Part shown: piece by piece, positions 10,146-20,530 of the stretch | Position numbering within the stretch: the stretch's first letter is position 1 | How the letters are laid out: every line of letters begins with the position of its first letter | DNA from: Marinobacter sp. SS13-12 | GTDB lineage: Bacteria; Pseudomonadota; Gammaproteobacteria; Pseudomonadales; Oleiphilaceae | Assembly (NCBI RefSeq): GCF_030227115.1 | Contig: NZ_JASSUA010000006.1 | Span: forward strand, 62,001 to 126,000 | Direction: 5' to 3' | DNA: 64,000 nucleotides | Notes under the pieces: generated by a model | Database searches by the model: none | Seen by the model: only the letters and a program-made list of their open reading frames with translations | What the model was told of the DNA's origin: nothing | Translations under genes and position numbers: made by a program

Positions 10146-12326
10146 ATGGAGCCCCATGTGCCCCGAACCGCGCGCATAGCACTGAACCGTCCTCTCCGGC
10201 GGCTGTTTGATTACCTGGTGCCGGACCACATGGTTCTGCAAAAGGGCCAGCGCGTGACGGTGCCCTTTGGGCGGCAGTCCGCCACCGGACTGGTCGCCGA
10301 CACGGAGGCCCAACCGCCAGAGGGTATTACCCTGAAACCGGTAACGTCGGCCTGCGAAGAATGGCCCGCACTGCCAAAAGAAACGTTACAGCTGCTGAGC
10401 TGGGCGGCGGATTACTACCAGCACCCCCTGGGTGAATGCCTTTTTACCGCACTACCACCGGCTCTTAGACGCGGACGGCCGGCAGTTGAGAAAAAAGAGG
10501 CCTACTGGCAAGCCTGCGGTGACCCTGCTGTTCTGCCTGGCAATGCAACAAGACAAAGAGAACTTCTCGCCTGGCTTCAACGCCAGCCGGGAAGCGTCAG
10601 CGCCAGACAGATCGTGCAGGCAGGTTTCACCCAGCCTCAGATCAAGAGCCTTCAGGGCAAGGAGCTTATAGTTGAAGCCTCGCAGCCTGAGTCTGCCGGC
10701 GTGCCCGCCGAGATCCGCAACCGGATCCCCAAGCTTTCCGAGGCACAGCTTGATGCTGCAGACCAGCTTCCCCTGCCTGAAAATGGCTTTGCTGCGTCCC
10801 TGTTATACGGCATCACCGGAAGCGGCAAAACCGAGCTTTACCTTTATTATCTGAAGCACTTCCTCGGTGACAGGGGGCAGGCATTGGTGTTAGTGCCGGA
10901 AATCAACCTGACTCCCCAAACCGTCGCGCGTTTTCAGCATTACTTCGGGTCACGTATCGTGGTGTGGCATTCGGCCCTGAATGATGGGGAGCGGGTATCC
11001 ACCTGGCTCAAGGTCCGCAGCGGAGAACCGGTTATCATGATCGGGACCCGTTCCGCCGTATTACTGCCCTTTACCAACCTGAAAACCATCATCGTGGATG
11101 AAGAGCACGACAGCTCCTACAAGCAGGGAGAGGGGTTTCGTTACTCTGGGCGAGATACCGCAGTCTATCGTGCTCATCTCAACAACTGCCCCGTCATTCT
11201 TGGCTCAGCCACACCTTCCATGGAGTCATATCATAACGCCCTTACCGGCAAGTACTCGCTGATCAAACTGGAAGAACGGGCAGGCAACGCCCGACCCCCA
11301 CACATCAAGCTTTTGGATATCCGCAGCCGCCCGCTAGAAGGCGGACTGTCCCGGCCTGCCCTGCAAGCTATAGAAAAATGCCTCCAGGATGGCCAGCAGG
11401 CACTGGTGTTCGTAAACCGCAGGGGGTTCGCCCCCATCATGATGTGTTTTGACTGCGGCCACATGGTTGAATGCCCCCGGTGCGACACACGCCTTACCTA
11501 TCACCGCCGCGATCGCGCCATGCGCTGTCACCATTGCGATTTCCAGGCCGCAGCCACGGACCACTGCCCGAAGTGCAACAGCGACGCCTTCAAACCGGTC
11601 GGCCAGGGTACCGAGCGCACCGAAGACATTCTGACCACGCAGTTCCCTGATACGCCTGTGGTACGGGTAGACCGGGACAGCACCCAGCGTAAAGGCAGCA
11701 TTCAGGGCATTCTCGAAAAAGTGAACAGCGGGCGCCCCTGCATTCTGGTAGGCACACAAATGCTGGCCAAGGGGCATGACTTTCCGAACGTCACCTTAGT
11801 GGTTGTGGTCAATGCAGACGGCGGCCTATTCAGCGTGGACTTCCGCGCGCCTGAACAGTTGATCCAGACATTGCTTCAGGTCAGTGGACGAGCAGGCCGC
11901 GGAGAAAAATCCGGTGAAGTACTGATACAGACCTGCCACAGCGACCACCCACTGCTGCGGTCTCTGGCCGAAGGTTACTACCTCCCCGTTGCTGACCAGA
12001 TGCTCGCCGAGCGGGAAACCGGACAGCTGCCGCCCTACCGCGCCATGGCCATTTTCAGGGCAGAGGCGGAAACCATGGAAAAGAGCCTTCAGCTACTCGA
12101 CAGCATCAAGCCACAGGCGCTCTCCAGCAGGATTGAAATCTGGGGCCCCCTCCCCGCTCTGATAGCCCGCCGGGCTGATCGACACCGAGCGCAACTGGTT
12201 CTGCTCTGCAACAATCGCAAACACCTGAACCGCCAGCTAGCCCGCATTTGCGAAACACTGGACCAAAGCAAACAGCCTTCGGGCCTGAAATGGATGATTG
12301 ATGTAGACCCCCAGGAGACTGGGTAA
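10146..12326 (+). CDS. priA: Primosomal replication-restart helicase PriA
   Basis: 726 residues. PriA restarts stalled replication forks by remodelling them and loading the replicative helicase. The N-terminal 3'-end-binding domain (about 10-110) precedes a winged-helix segment. The helicase core has Walker A GITGSGKT (about 221-228) and a DEEH box (about 317-320). Two zinc motifs follow (CFDCGHMVECPRC and CHHCDFQAAATDHCPKC, about 434-480), then the second RecA lobe (GTQMLAKGHDFPNV, QVSGRAGRG). The GTG at 10158 has GGAG six bases upstream, whereas the ATG at 10146 lacks a ribosome site, so the true N-terminus may be VPRTARIALN. Confidence 0.95.
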   Translation: MEPHVPRTARIALNRPLRRLFDYLVPDHMVLQKGQRVTVPFGRQSATGLVADTEAQPPEGITLKPVTSACEEWPALPKETLQLLSWAADYYQHPLGECLFTALPPALRRGRPAVEKKEAYWQACGDPAVLPGNATRQRELLAWLQRQPGSVSARQIVQAGFTQPQIKSLQGKELIVEASQPESAGVPAEIRNRIPKLSEAQLDAADQLPLPENGFAASLLYGITGSGKTELYLYYLKHFLGDRGQALVLVPEINLTPQTVARFQHYFGSRIVVWHSALNDGERVSTWLKVRSGEPVIMIGTRSAVLLPFTNLKTIIVDEEHDSSYKQGEGFRYSGRDTAVYRAHLNNCPVILGSATPSMESYHNALTGKYSLIKLEERAGNARPPHIKLLDIRSRPLEGGLSRPALQAIEKCLQDGQQALVFVNRRGFAPIMMCFDCGHMVECPRCDTRLTYHRRDRAMRCHHCDFQAAATDHCPKCNSDAFKPVGQGTERTEDILTTQFPDTPVVRVDRDSTQRKGSIQGILEKVNSGRPCILVGTQMLAKGHDFPNVTLVVVVNADGGLFSVDFRAPEQLIQTLLQVSGRAGRGEKSGEVLIQTCHSDHPLLRSLAEGYYLPVADQMLAERETGQLPPYRAMAIFRAEAETMEKSLQLLDSIKPQALSSRIEIWGPLPALIARRADRHRAQLVLLCNNRKHLNRQLARICETLDQSKQPSGLKWMIDVDPQETG

Positions 12327-12352
12327 TTCTATAAAAGTCAGACTCGCGGCTT

Positions 12353-12381
12353 TTGCTTGCAGCGACACTTTCCGCGATAAT
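12353..12381 (+). promoter_or_regulatory. Probable sigma-70 promoter of argS
   Basis: TTGCTT (12353-12358) and GATAAT (12376-12381) are separated by 17 bases and lie 75 bases before the argS ATG. No terminator is evident between priA and argS, so read-through from priA is also possible. Confidence 0.6.
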
Positions 12382-12455
12382 AGCGCCCTTCGATTCCCCG
12401 GCGGGCTGCTTGCCGCCGTTCTCCAATTCTCCTGTAACCCGAGTCATCCGACAGC

Positions 12456-14141
12456 ATGAAAGAGACCGTATCCGAACTGCTCCAGTCTGCACTGGCGACC
12501 CTTCAATCCGAAGGCACACTGCCCGCAGACCAGACTTTCACACCGCAGGTAGGCAACACCAAGGACAAATCCCATGGTGACTACGCCTGCAACATTGCCC
12601 TGGTAGCGTCAAAGGCGGCCGGCTGTCCGCCGCGAAAGCTGGCAGAGGCACTGGTGGAAAGACTGCCGGAAAGTGCAGCGGTGGAGAAGGTGGAGATTGC
12701 CGGTCCGGGGTTTATCAACTTTTTCATGAGCACCGCCAGCGCTTTTGAGGTGGTAAACACGACTCTTGCCCAGGCCGGACAATACGGCCGCAATAACAGT
12801 GGGAAGAATGAAAAGGTTCAGGTGGAGTTTGTGTCTGCCAACCCCACCGGCCCCCTTCATGTGGGTCACGGCCGCGGTGCCGCTATCGGTGACTGCCTGA
12901 GCCGCCTGCTGGAAGCCAACGGTTACGACGTTACCCGTGAGTTTTACTACAACGACGCCGGTGCCCAGATCAACAACCTGGCGCTGTCCGTTCAGTCGCG
13001 GGTAAAAGGGCTGACACCAGAAGACGATAATTGGCCCGCCGACGGCTACCGTGGTGCTTACATCACAGACGTGGCCAATGCATACATGGCCGGGGAAACC
13101 GTTACCGCGGACGACCGGGAAGTCACCGGCAAGGCTGACCCGGACGATCAGCAAGCCATCCGGGAATTCGCCGTTGCTTACCTGCGCCGTGAACAGGACC
13201 TGGACCTGAAAGCCTTTGGGGTGGAGTTCGACGTCTACTTCCTGGAGTCATCCCTGTATGAGGATGGCAAGGTGGAGCAGACTGTCGAGCGACTGCAGGA
13301 AAACGGTTATACCTACGAACACGAAGGCGCCATGTGGCTGAAAACCACCGAGTTCGGTGACGATAAAGACCGCGTGATGCGCAAGAAGGACGGGGGCTAC
13401 ACCTACTTCCTGCCCGATGTGGCCTATCACCTGGACAAGTGGCAGCGGGGGTTTACCACCGTCATCAATGAACAGGGCGCAGACCATCACTCCACCGTCA
13501 CCCGGGTTCGTGCCGGCCTGCAGGCGCTGAACGCCGGCATCCCTCAGGGCTGGCCAGACTACGTACTGCACCAGATGGTGATGGTGACCCGTTCCGGCCA
13601 GGAAGTGAAGATTTCCAAGCGGGCTGGCAGCTACGTCACCGTTCGAGACCTGATCGACGAAGTGGGCCGTGACGCTACCCGCTTTTTCCTGGCGGCACGC
13701 CGGGTGGATTCCCAGTTGACCTTCGATATCGACCTGGCGCGCTCCCAGACCAATGAAAATCCGGTCTATTACATCCAGTATGCCCATGCGCGGATCTGCA
13801 GTGTACTGAGAAAGCTGAAAGAGGAAGGGGTTGAGCGCGGATTGAACGAGTGTGTGGGCGACCTGTCCCTGCTGACGCTTGATGAAGAGAAGGATCTGGC
13901 AAATCAGTTGGCAAAATACCCTGAGCTGATCGAGAGTTCCGCGAAGCTGCGGGAGCCACATCATCTTACCCATTACCTGCGGGACCTGGCCGGGCAGTTC
14001 CACACCTATTACAACGCCCACAAGGTGTTGATCGAGGATACGGCAGTGCGGGATGCGCGGGTAACGTTGTATCTTGCTATCAGACAGGTGATTGCCAATG
14101 GCCTTGACCTGCTAGGGGTGAGTGCACCGGAAGAAATGTAG
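12456..14141 (+). CDS. argS: Arginyl-tRNA synthetase
   Basis: 561 residues, normal for the family. It is a class I synthetase that charges tRNA-Arg. It has an N-terminal Add1 domain, the HIGH-type signature HVGHGRG (about 134-140), and the KMSKS-type loop VKISKRAG (about 383-390). The C-terminal anticodon-binding DALR domain holds [19 protein letters not shown]. The gene order priA, argS, SPOR gene, hslV, hslU is conserved in Pseudomonas. Confidence 0.96.
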   Translation: MKETVSELLQSALATLQSEGTLPADQTFTPQVGNTKDKSHGDYACNIALVASKAAGCPPRKLAEALVERLPESAAVEKVEIAGPGFINFFMSTASAFEVVNTTLAQAGQYGRNNSGKNEKVQVEFVSANPTGPLHVGHGRGAAIGDCLSRLLEANGYDVTREFYYNDAGAQINNLALSVQSRVKGLTPEDDNWPADGYRGAYITDVANAYMAGETVTADDREVTGKADPDDQQAIREFAVAYLRREQDLDLKAFGVEFDVYFLESSLYEDGKVEQTVERLQENGYTYEHEGAMWLKTTEFGDDKDRVMRKKDGGYTYFLPDVAYHLDKWQRGFTTVINEQGADHHSTVTRVRAGLQALNAGIPQGWPDYVLHQMVMVTRSGQEVKISKRAGSYVTVRDLIDEVGRDATRFFLAARRVDSQLTFDIDLARSQTNENPVYYIQYAHARICSVLRKLKEEGVERGLNECVGDLSLLTLDEEKDLANQLAKYPELIESSAKLREPHHLTHYLRDLAGQFHTYYNAHKVLIEDTAVRDARVTLYLAIRQVIANGLDLLGVSAPEEM

Positions 14142-14201
14142 CGGTTACGGCTCTTCGCCACAGATCTGAACACCCAGGCAAGCAACAGGAAATCACCCGG
14201 C

Positions 14202-14834
14202 ATGTCCCGAGATTACGCCCGCAAACACAGACCGGCCAGCAAGTCGGCAACACCGACCAAAGCTGCGAGACCGGCGCGGAGGCAAAAACCGCCGGCCAAA
14301 CGCCCGGCAGCGGCGAAGGCCCAACATGGCGGCCTGTCCTTACGTTGGATACTGTCACTGGCAGCCGTTGGTGGATTTATCGGCTTTATTGCCTATCTGA
14401 ATTCCCTGCCAACACCCGACCAGCAGCCATCAAAAAGGGCGCCGGCTCAGCCACCTGCGACCGAGGAACAGGCACCGGACACTACCGCCAGTGATGAAAA
14501 ACCGGGGTTTCGCTTCTACGATATGCTGCCCGACTCCGAAGTTATTCCGCCAGACGTGGAAGAATATACCCCGGGGCCCAGTCAGCAAACGTTTGATTAC
14601 CTCGTGCAAACCGGCTCCTTTCGTAAACAGGAAGATGCGGAAAGACAGCGCGCAGAGATTGCCTTCCAGGGCTTGCGAGCCAAGGTCAAACGCATTGACC
14701 TTGACAGCGGCAGCACCTGGTATCGAGTCAATGTGGGTCCGTTCAGCTCCCGCAGCCAGATGAACGCCGCCATCGACAAACTGGTCAAGCTGAACATCCA
14801 GCCGCTGGTCCGGAAAATCCCCAAGGAGGGCTGA
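14202..14834 (+). CDS. SPOR-domain membrane protein, FtsN-like
   Basis: 210 residues. A very basic Lys/Arg/Ala/Pro-rich cytoplasmic N-terminus (about 1-45) is followed by one membrane helix (about 49-67), a Pro/Ala-rich acidic periplasmic linker, and a C-terminal SPOR domain (about 130-205). The SPOR domain has YLVQTGSFRKQEDAERQRAE and WYRVNVGPFSSRSQMN. SPOR domains bind peptidoglycan stripped of stem peptides at division sites, so septal localisation is expected. It lies 60 bases after argS. It resembles FtsN in architecture, but I cannot show that it is the essential division activator. Confidence 0.88.
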   Translation: MSRDYARKHRPASKSATPTKAARPARRQKPPAKRPAAAKAQHGGLSLRWILSLAAVGGFIGFIAYLNSLPTPDQQPSKRAPAQPPATEEQAPDTTASDEKPGFRFYDMLPDSEVIPPDVEEYTPGPSQQTFDYLVQTGSFRKQEDAERQRAEIAFQGLRAKVKRIDLDSGSTWYRVNVGPFSSRSQMNAAIDKLVKLNIQPLVRKIPKEG

Positions 14835-14844
14835 ACGGCCCTCC
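14825..14844 (+). terminator. Possible terminator hairpin at the end of the SPOR gene
   Basis: A 7-bp stem GGAGGGC/GCCCTCC overlaps the stop codon region and is followed by a CT-rich stretch rather than a clean U-run. It would separate the argS-SPOR transcript from hslVU, which has its own heat-shock-type promoter. Confidence 0.45.
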
Positions 14845-14866
14845 GGACTCTCTCTTGCTTCCAGCC

Positions 14867-14893
14867 CTTGAAAACCGGGCACCCGCCTCCATA
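14867..14893 (+). promoter_or_regulatory. Sigma-32 (RpoH) type heat-shock promoter of hslVU
   Basis: CTTGAAA at 14867-14873, a 13-base spacer, then CTCCATA at 14887-14893. This fits the RpoH consensus CTTGAAA-N(11-15)-CCCCATNT closely. It lies 41 bases before the hslV ATG. hslVU is a known heat-shock operon in Escherichia coli. Confidence 0.75.
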
Positions 14894-14933
14894 ACTGCTG
14901 AATACTGTTTTCTATCAGGCAAGTGGAGCCAGA

Positions 14934-15464
14934 ATGACTACCATACTTTCTGTCAGGCGTGACGACGAAGTTGCCATGGGTGGCGACGGCCAGGTCTCCC
15001 TCGGCAATACCGTAATGAAGGGCAATGCCCGCAAGGTTCGCCGACTCTATAACGACCAGGTGCTGGCCGGCTTCGCAGGCGGCACAGCCGATGCCTTTAC
15101 ACTGTTTGAACGCTTCGAGGCCCAGCTGGAAAAACACCAGGGCAACCTCACCCGTGCGGCAGTGGAGCTGGCGAAGGACTGGCGCACGGATCGTGCCCTG
15201 CGCCGGCTGGAAGCCCTGCTGGCAGTTGCCGACAAGACGGCGTCTCTGATCATCACTGGCAACGGTGACGTGATCGAACCGGAGCAGGGGCTGATCGCCA
15301 TTGGCTCCGGTGGCCCGTTTGCCCAGGCGTCAGCGAGGGCCCTGCTGGAGAACACCGACCTGAAAGCCAGCGAGATTGTGGAGAAGGGCCTGGATATCGC
15401 GGCCGACATCTGCATCTACACCAACCACAATCGCACCCTTGAAGTGCTGTCAGCCAACGACTGA
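14934..15464 (+). CDS. hslV: ATP-dependent protease proteolytic subunit HslV
   Basis: 176 residues. It is the threonine-protease dodecamer that works with HslU in protein quality control. The N-terminus [13 protein letters not shown] exposes catalytic Thr after Met removal. [24 protein letters not shown] and [14 protein letters not shown] are family signatures. The start is supported by GGAG six bases upstream. The hslU ATG follows 12 bases after the stop, so the two form an operon. Confidence 0.97.
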   Translation: MTTILSVRRDDEVAMGGDGQVSLGNTVMKGNARKVRRLYNDQVLAGFAGGTADAFTLFERFEAQLEKHQGNLTRAAVELAKDWRTDRALRRLEALLAVADKTASLIITGNGDVIEPEQGLIAIGSGGPFAQASARALLENTDLKASEIVEKGLDIAADICIYTNHNRTLEVLSAND

Positions 15465-15476
15465 TCCGGAGCTAGC

Positions 15477-16805
15477 ATGTCTGCAATGACCCCCCGTGAA
15501 ATTGTTCACGAGCTCAACAAACACATCGTGGGCCAGGAAGAGGCCAAACGCTCCGTTGCCATTGCCCTGCGCAACCGCTGGCGTCGGATGCAGCTGGAAA
15601 GCGGGCTGCGCGAGGAAATCACACCGAAGAATATTCTGATGATTGGCCCCACCGGTGTCGGTAAAACCGAGATAGCGCGCAGGCTTGCCAAACTGGCGGA
15701 CGCCCCCTTTCTGAAAGTGGAAGCCACCAAGTTTACTGAAGTGGGCTACGTAGGCCGGGACGTGGAGTCCATTATCCGCGACCTGGCGGATATGGCCATC
15801 AAGATGCTGCGCGAGAAGGAAATGAAACGCCACGAGCATCGCGCCATGGACGCTGCCGAGGAACGCATCCTGGATGCCCTTCTACCGCCACCCCGGGATC
15901 TCAAGGAAGACAGCCAGAGAACTGACGACTCCTCAACTCGCCAGTTGTTCCGCAAGAAACTGCGTGAGGGTGAACTGGACGACAAGGAGATCGAAGTTGA
16001 CCTGCGCAATAGCGGTGCCGGCGTTGAAATCATGGCGCCTCCCGGTATGGAGGAGATGACCAGCCAGCTGCAGAACATGTTCTCAAGCATGTCCTCGGAA
16101 AAGCGCAAGACCCGCAAGATGAAAGTGGCGGATGCCATGAAGCAGGTTCGCGATGAGGAAGCGGCAAAACTGGTTAACGAAGAAGAGATCAAGCAAAAGG
16201 CCATACTGAGTGTTGAACAGAACGGCATTGTCTTTCTCGATGAAATCGACAAGGTGGCCAAGCGCTCAGAAAATACCTCGTCAGACGTTTCCCGTGAAGG
16301 CGTGCAACGAGACCTTCTGCCGCTGATTGAAGGCAGTACCGTCAGCACCAAGTATGGCGCGGTGCGCACCGATCACATTCTGTTCATCGCATCCGGTGCC
16401 TTCCATCTATCCAAGCCGTCAGACCTGATCCCGGAGCTACAGGGCCGTCTGCCAATCCGGGTTGAACTGCAGGCGCTGACCCCGGACGACTTCAAGCGCA
16501 TCCTGACCGAGCCGGATGCTTCGCTGGTGCAGCAATACGAGGCACTGATGGCCACTGAAGGCGTCACGCTGACGTTCACGGAAGACGCCATCGCCCGTAT
16601 CGCGGAAGTTGCCTACAAGGTCAACGAAACCACCGAGAATATCGGTGCCCGACGCCTGCATACGGTGCTGGAGCGGCTGCTGGAAAGTCTGTCGTTTGAA
16701 GCCGGTGACCAGGTTACCGAAACCTTCGAAGTAACCGCGGCGTTTGTGGATGAGAAGCTGGGCGAACTGGCGGAGGACGAAGACCTCAGCCGCTATATTC
16801 TCTGA
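15477..16805 (+). CDS. hslU: HslU unfoldase ATPase
   Basis: 442 residues. It is a AAA+ ring that unfolds substrates and feeds them to HslV. Walker A GPTGVGKT is at about 57-64 and Walker B VFLDEID near 252. Between them lies the intermediate I-domain (about 110-230). The C-terminal sensor-2 region has [17 protein letters not shown], and the protein ends in DLSRYIL, the tail that docks into HslV. It is convergent with the patatin-fold gene, 61 bases away. Confidence 0.97.
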   Translation: MSAMTPREIVHELNKHIVGQEEAKRSVAIALRNRWRRMQLESGLREEITPKNILMIGPTGVGKTEIARRLAKLADAPFLKVEATKFTEVGYVGRDVESIIRDLADMAIKMLREKEMKRHEHRAMDAAEERILDALLPPPRDLKEDSQRTDDSSTRQLFRKKLREGELDDKEIEVDLRNSGAGVEIMAPPGMEEMTSQLQNMFSSMSSEKRKTRKMKVADAMKQVRDEEAAKLVNEEEIKQKAILSVEQNGIVFLDEIDKVAKRSENTSSDVSREGVQRDLLPLIEGSTVSTKYGAVRTDHILFIASGAFHLSKPSDLIPELQGRLPIRVELQALTPDDFKRILTEPDASLVQQYEALMATEGVTLTFTEDAIARIAEVAYKVNETTENIGARRLHTVLERLLESLSFEAGDQVTETFEVTAAFVDEKLGELAEDEDLSRYIL

Positions 16806-16866
16806 GCCGGGCTTCGTTCAAGCGGGGCGTGCCTTCCGGCCGCCCCTGCTCATACTTCAGTACCCT

Positions 16867-18108
16867 TCAAAGTGCCTTGTTGAAAAGCTCGGTAACATTA
16901 TCCAGCCCGGTCGCCAAACGACCTTTCTGGGCTTTCTTTTTGCGCCCCTTTGCCACATAGAGCGGCAACATCTCACCATACAGACTGGTGCTGATGGTGC
17001 GCTGTTCATCTTCCAGGCGGTCTCTGCGCAGGCGGATACCATACTTCGCCAGCTTGGGCTCCAGTTCATCCGCACGATTCAACAGGTCACGCCGGGTCAT
17101 CTGGTAGGCGTGCTCACACACCATGCGGCGGGACTGGAAACTGAACACGTTCGAGAAAAACAGCTTGGCATCGTCCCGGGTCGGTTCAAACAGCAGGATA
17201 TCCTTGTCAGGATAATCCCGCGCATACTGGGCAATACCGGACTGCATGCGGGAATAAACCATGGTGCGGAACATCTGGGACAAGAGACGGGGCATGCCGG
17301 AGCGGGTCAGTTCCCCTGGCGCCATGGTGCCGGCACGAACCGCCGCACTGGCATCGATCGGCACCTGGGGATTCACTGCAAAAACCAGATCCGCTCCATC
17401 TTCGAAAGCGACAGAGGCATGCAGGCCTTTTCTCAGGGTGCCGTCTACATAGTAACGCCCGTCGATGGTGACCGGAACATAGATGCCAGGGGAAGACATG
17501 CTGGCCTGGATCGCCCTGGAAATAGGCACATGGTCAAAGCCCGGGGCACCGAAACAGACGGCCTCGGTACTTTCCACGTCCGCCGCCACAATGTACAAGC
17601 TGCGACGAAGCTGCCGGAAATCATTGGTACGGCCCAGCATGGTAAAGGCCCGCTGCAGGTATTCATGCAGGCCCTCGTTGTCGAACAACCCGGCTGGCGC
17701 AGCCTGCGCAAGGATCGTCATCGCTTCCAGCAAGCTCTGGTCATAGGGGTTATTTATAAACCGGCGAACCGCAGTGGTGACCAGACCGGGCACCGCCAGA
17801 AATCGGCCGCCCAGTTCCCGGAACGCCGGCCGGTAGAATACTTCCGGATGAAATGGGTGAACTTCTGCCTCGTTGCGCACAAAAATACGGCACAACTGGG
17901 CCGTCGTCATCTGATTGGCCAGGTTGGCAGCCACAAAAGACCCGGCATTCACGCCGACATACACATCAATGTCGTTAAAATCGAGCCCGTCCAGTGCCTC
18001 ATCAAGCGCACGCAATGCCCCGATTTCGTAGATACCGCCCAGAGGACCACCGCCTCCCAGTGCGAGACCGATGCGGGGGCGGGGCTTGATTGCTGTGGTC
18101 GTTGCCAT
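16867..18108 (-). CDS. Patatin-fold protein with the nucleophile serine replaced by asparagine
   Basis: 413 residues. The N-terminal patatin domain has the oxyanion glycine stretch (LALGGGGPLGG, about 16-25), the nucleophile elbow position (GVNAG, 52-56) and the second dyad motif (VDGT, Asp222-Gly223). In active patatins the elbow is GxSxG; here residue 54 is Asn, codon AAT, one transition from a Ser codon AGT. The Asp is intact. The protein may therefore be a non-hydrolytic patatin-fold protein, or the base may be a sequence error. The C-terminal 170 residues are basic and helical. There is no signal peptide, so it should be cytoplasmic. Substrate is unknown. Confidence 0.85.
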   Translation of the reverse strand: MATTTAIKPRPRIGLALGGGGPLGGIYEIGALRALDEALDGLDFNDIDVYVGVNAGSFVAANLANQMTTAQLCRIFVRNEAEVHPFHPEVFYRPAFRELGGRFLAVPGLVTTAVRRFINNPYDQSLLEAMTILAQAAPAGLFDNEGLHEYLQRAFTMLGRTNDFRQLRRSLYIVAADVESTEAVCFGAPGFDHVPISRAIQASMSSPGIYVPVTIDGRYYVDGTLRKGLHASVAFEDGADLVFAVNPQVPIDASAAVRAGTMAPGELTRSGMPRLLSQMFRTMVYSRMQSGIAQYARDYPDKDILLFEPTRDDAKLFFSNVFSFQSRRMVCEHAYQMTRRDLLNRADELEPKLAKYGIRLRRDRLEDEQRTISTSLYGEMLPLYVAKGRKKKAQKGRLATGLDNVTELFNKAL

Positions 18109-18208
18109 TATTCGTTATCCCCTTGCGGGTACTGTTGGCTAATACCGGCTACCGTAACAGGCCATTTTAGAGTGCACACCCTATATGGGTGCCGGTGGTC
18201 GCAAGCCA

Positions 18209-20515
18209 TCAGGAAAGGGCCTTTTCGGCATGGGCTACAGAGCTTGACTTGCCCGGCCGCAGATAACGACCAAAGCCGGCATTGCGAAGCGCCAAGTCCA
18301 CACAGCTCTTGATAACATGGGGTGAGTCCAGCAAGAGCACATCCTCAAGTAACTGGGCTGCCCATTCGCGGCTGACACTGCGGATGACCGACTTGACCTT
18401 GGGCAGGCTGGCCGCATTCATGGACAGGGAGTCGTACCCCATGGCCATCAGCAGCAGGGCACCACCCGGGTCCCCCGCCAGTTCGCCACAGATGCCCACC
18501 GGTTTGCCCACCGCATGAGCATCCTGGGCAACCCGAACAAGTGCCTGCAACACGGCTGGATGATAGGAATGATAAAGCTGGGCCACACGCGGGTTATTGC
18601 GATCCACCGCCAGCAGGTACTGGGTCAGGTCGTTGGACCCAACGGACAGGAAATCGACACGATCCGCCAGCTCCCGAATCTGGTATACCGCAGCCGGTAT
18701 TTCAACCATCACCCCTACCTTGGGCATGTGAATGTTGAAGCCCTCTTCCCTGACCTCGTGGTACACCCTGTAGATCAGGTGCAGCGACTCTTCCACTTCG
18801 GAAATATTGCTGATCATCGGCAACATGATCTGAAGGTTGTTCAAACCCTCGCTCGCCTTGAGCATCGCCCGCACCTGGACCAGAAAAATCTCCGGATGGT
18901 CCAGGGTTACGCGGATACCACGCCAGCCCAGAAAGGGATTCTCTTCCTGAATCGGGAAGTAGGTCAGGGCCTTGTCGCCGCCGATGTCCAGCGTGCGCAT
19001 GGTGACCGGGTTCGGAGCAAACGCTTCCAGTTGCTCGCGATAGTACTCCCTTTGCTCATGTTCAGAGGGGAAGCGGTCCTTGATCATGAAAGGCACTTCC
19101 GTGCGGTACAGGCCGATACCCTCGGCACCGTGGCTGAGCGAGCGCACCACATCGGTCATCAGCCCGGTGTTCACCAGCAACGATACGCGATGGTTATCCG
19201 TGGTTTCGCACGGCAAGTCCCGCAGCGCCTCCAACCCTTTGACCAGCTCATCTTCCTCTTCACAGATCTCCTGGTAGAAATTCCGCAAATCCGCAGAGGG
19301 CGACGCAAAGATCTGCCCTTCAAAGCCATCGACAATCAGATCCTTGCCATCCAGCTGGTTCACCGGAATATCCACCAGCCCCATGACCGTTGGCACACCC
19401 ATGGCGCGGGCAAGAATGGCGACGTGGGAGTTGCTCGACCCCTTCACCGACACCAGACCGACCAGTTTCCCCTTGGGGACCTCTCCAAGCATGGCCGGGG
19501 TCAGCTCTTCGCTGACCAGTACCGTGTTATCGGGATAAACCGTGTCTTTCTGCTCCCCTTCCTGCAGGTGGGACAGCAAACGGCGGCCCAGGTCACGGAT
19601 ATCCACCGCCCGCTCCTGCAGGTAATGGTCTTCCATCATTTCAAAGTGGCGCACATACTGCTGCACCACCTGCTTCAGGGCGCCCTGGGCCCAGAAACCT
19701 TCCTTGATGCGGTTGGACACCTCGCCCGGCATGGCATCGTCACCAAGCATGCGAAGATAGACGTCAAACAGGGCCTGCTCTTCGGGGCGCAGCTGCGAAG
19801 CCAGCCGGGCCGCAACCCGCTCAATGTCTTCGCGAACCGCGGTGACCGCGCCATTGAACAACGACAATTCCAGCTCGACATCATCGGTGGGTTTTTCCGG
19901 TACAACGTCCAGATCCGCCGCCGGGTAGACCACTACGCCCTTGCCGATGGCAACACCGGGCGCGCCGGGCACACCACTGAAACTGACATCCGTTGCCTCT
20001 TCACCCGTCAGGGAAAGGCCGCTGATAGCGCCTGTTGCCTCGCTGTGGGCGATCACTCCGGCCAACTGCGCCGACACGGTTACCAGGAAGGCCTCTTCGC
20101 CTTCATCAAAACAGCGTGAACTTTCCCGTTGCTGGACGACCAGAACACCGAGAACACGGCGATGGTGAATGATGGGCACACCGAGGAACGAGCGGAAACG
20201 CTCTTCACCGGTCTCCGGAAAATAGCGGTAACGGGGGTGCGAAGGGGCATCCTCAAGGTTGATGGGCTCTTCGCGGGAGCCCACCAGGCCGATCAGGCCC
20301 TCGGAATAGCCCAGGCTGACCTGCCCGACAGCTTGTTGGTACAGGCCCTCTGTGGCCATCAGTATGTAGCGGTTAGTGGCCGGATCAAGCAGGTAAACCG
20401 AACATACTTCGGTGTCCATGGCTTTCTGCACCCGCGAAACGATGATATCCAGCGCCTCCTGCAAATCGCGGGCGCTGTTTACCTCTTGTACAAGACTTCG
20501 CAGTATGCTCAGCAT
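18209..20515 (-). CDS. ptsP: Nitrogen phosphotransferase enzyme I, PtsP
   Basis: 768 residues. PtsP takes phosphate from phosphoenolpyruvate and passes it to NPr and then PtsN, a regulatory relay linked to nitrogen and potassium status. It has an N-terminal GAF domain (about 1-160) and a PEP-utiliser N-domain. The phospho-histidine motif SSNSHVAILARAMGVPT has its His near 362. The C-terminal PEP-binding barrel has FLSVGSNDLTQYLLAVDR and the Cys of GICGELAGDP. It lies 15 bases after rppH, the same pair as in Escherichia coli and Pseudomonas. Confidence 0.96.
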   Translation of the reverse strand: MLSILRSLVQEVNSARDLQEALDIIVSRVQKAMDTEVCSVYLLDPATNRYILMATEGLYQQAVGQVSLGYSEGLIGLVGSREEPINLEDAPSHPRYRYFPETGEERFRSFLGVPIIHHRRVLGVLVVQQRESSRCFDEGEEAFLVTVSAQLAGVIAHSEATGAISGLSLTGEEATDVSFSGVPGAPGVAIGKGVVVYPAADLDVVPEKPTDDVELELSLFNGAVTAVREDIERVAARLASQLRPEEQALFDVYLRMLGDDAMPGEVSNRIKEGFWAQGALKQVVQQYVRHFEMMEDHYLQERAVDIRDLGRRLLSHLQEGEQKDTVYPDNTVLVSEELTPAMLGEVPKGKLVGLVSVKGSSNSHVAILARAMGVPTVMGLVDIPVNQLDGKDLIVDGFEGQIFASPSADLRNFYQEICEEEDELVKGLEALRDLPCETTDNHRVSLLVNTGLMTDVVRSLSHGAEGIGLYRTEVPFMIKDRFPSEHEQREYYREQLEAFAPNPVTMRTLDIGGDKALTYFPIQEENPFLGWRGIRVTLDHPEIFLVQVRAMLKASEGLNNLQIMLPMISNISEVEESLHLIYRVYHEVREEGFNIHMPKVGVMVEIPAAVYQIRELADRVDFLSVGSNDLTQYLLAVDRNNPRVAQLYHSYHPAVLQALVRVAQDAHAVGKPVGICGELAGDPGGALLLMAMGYDSLSMNAASLPKVKSVIRSVSREWAAQLLEDVLLLDSPHVIKSCVDLALRNAGFGRYLRPGKSSSVAHAEKALS

Positions 20516-20530
20516 GGCGGCTTCAATCCG

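Noticed and set aside
16744..18312. Long plus-strand open frame opposite the patatin gene
   Set aside because: It overlaps hslU and is antisense to a clear family member; composition is that of a GC-rich shadow frame.
18515..20119. 534-codon plus-strand open frame opposite ptsP
   Set aside because: Antisense to well-supported ptsP; rich in His, Gln and Arg, typical of a shadow of a GC-rich gene.
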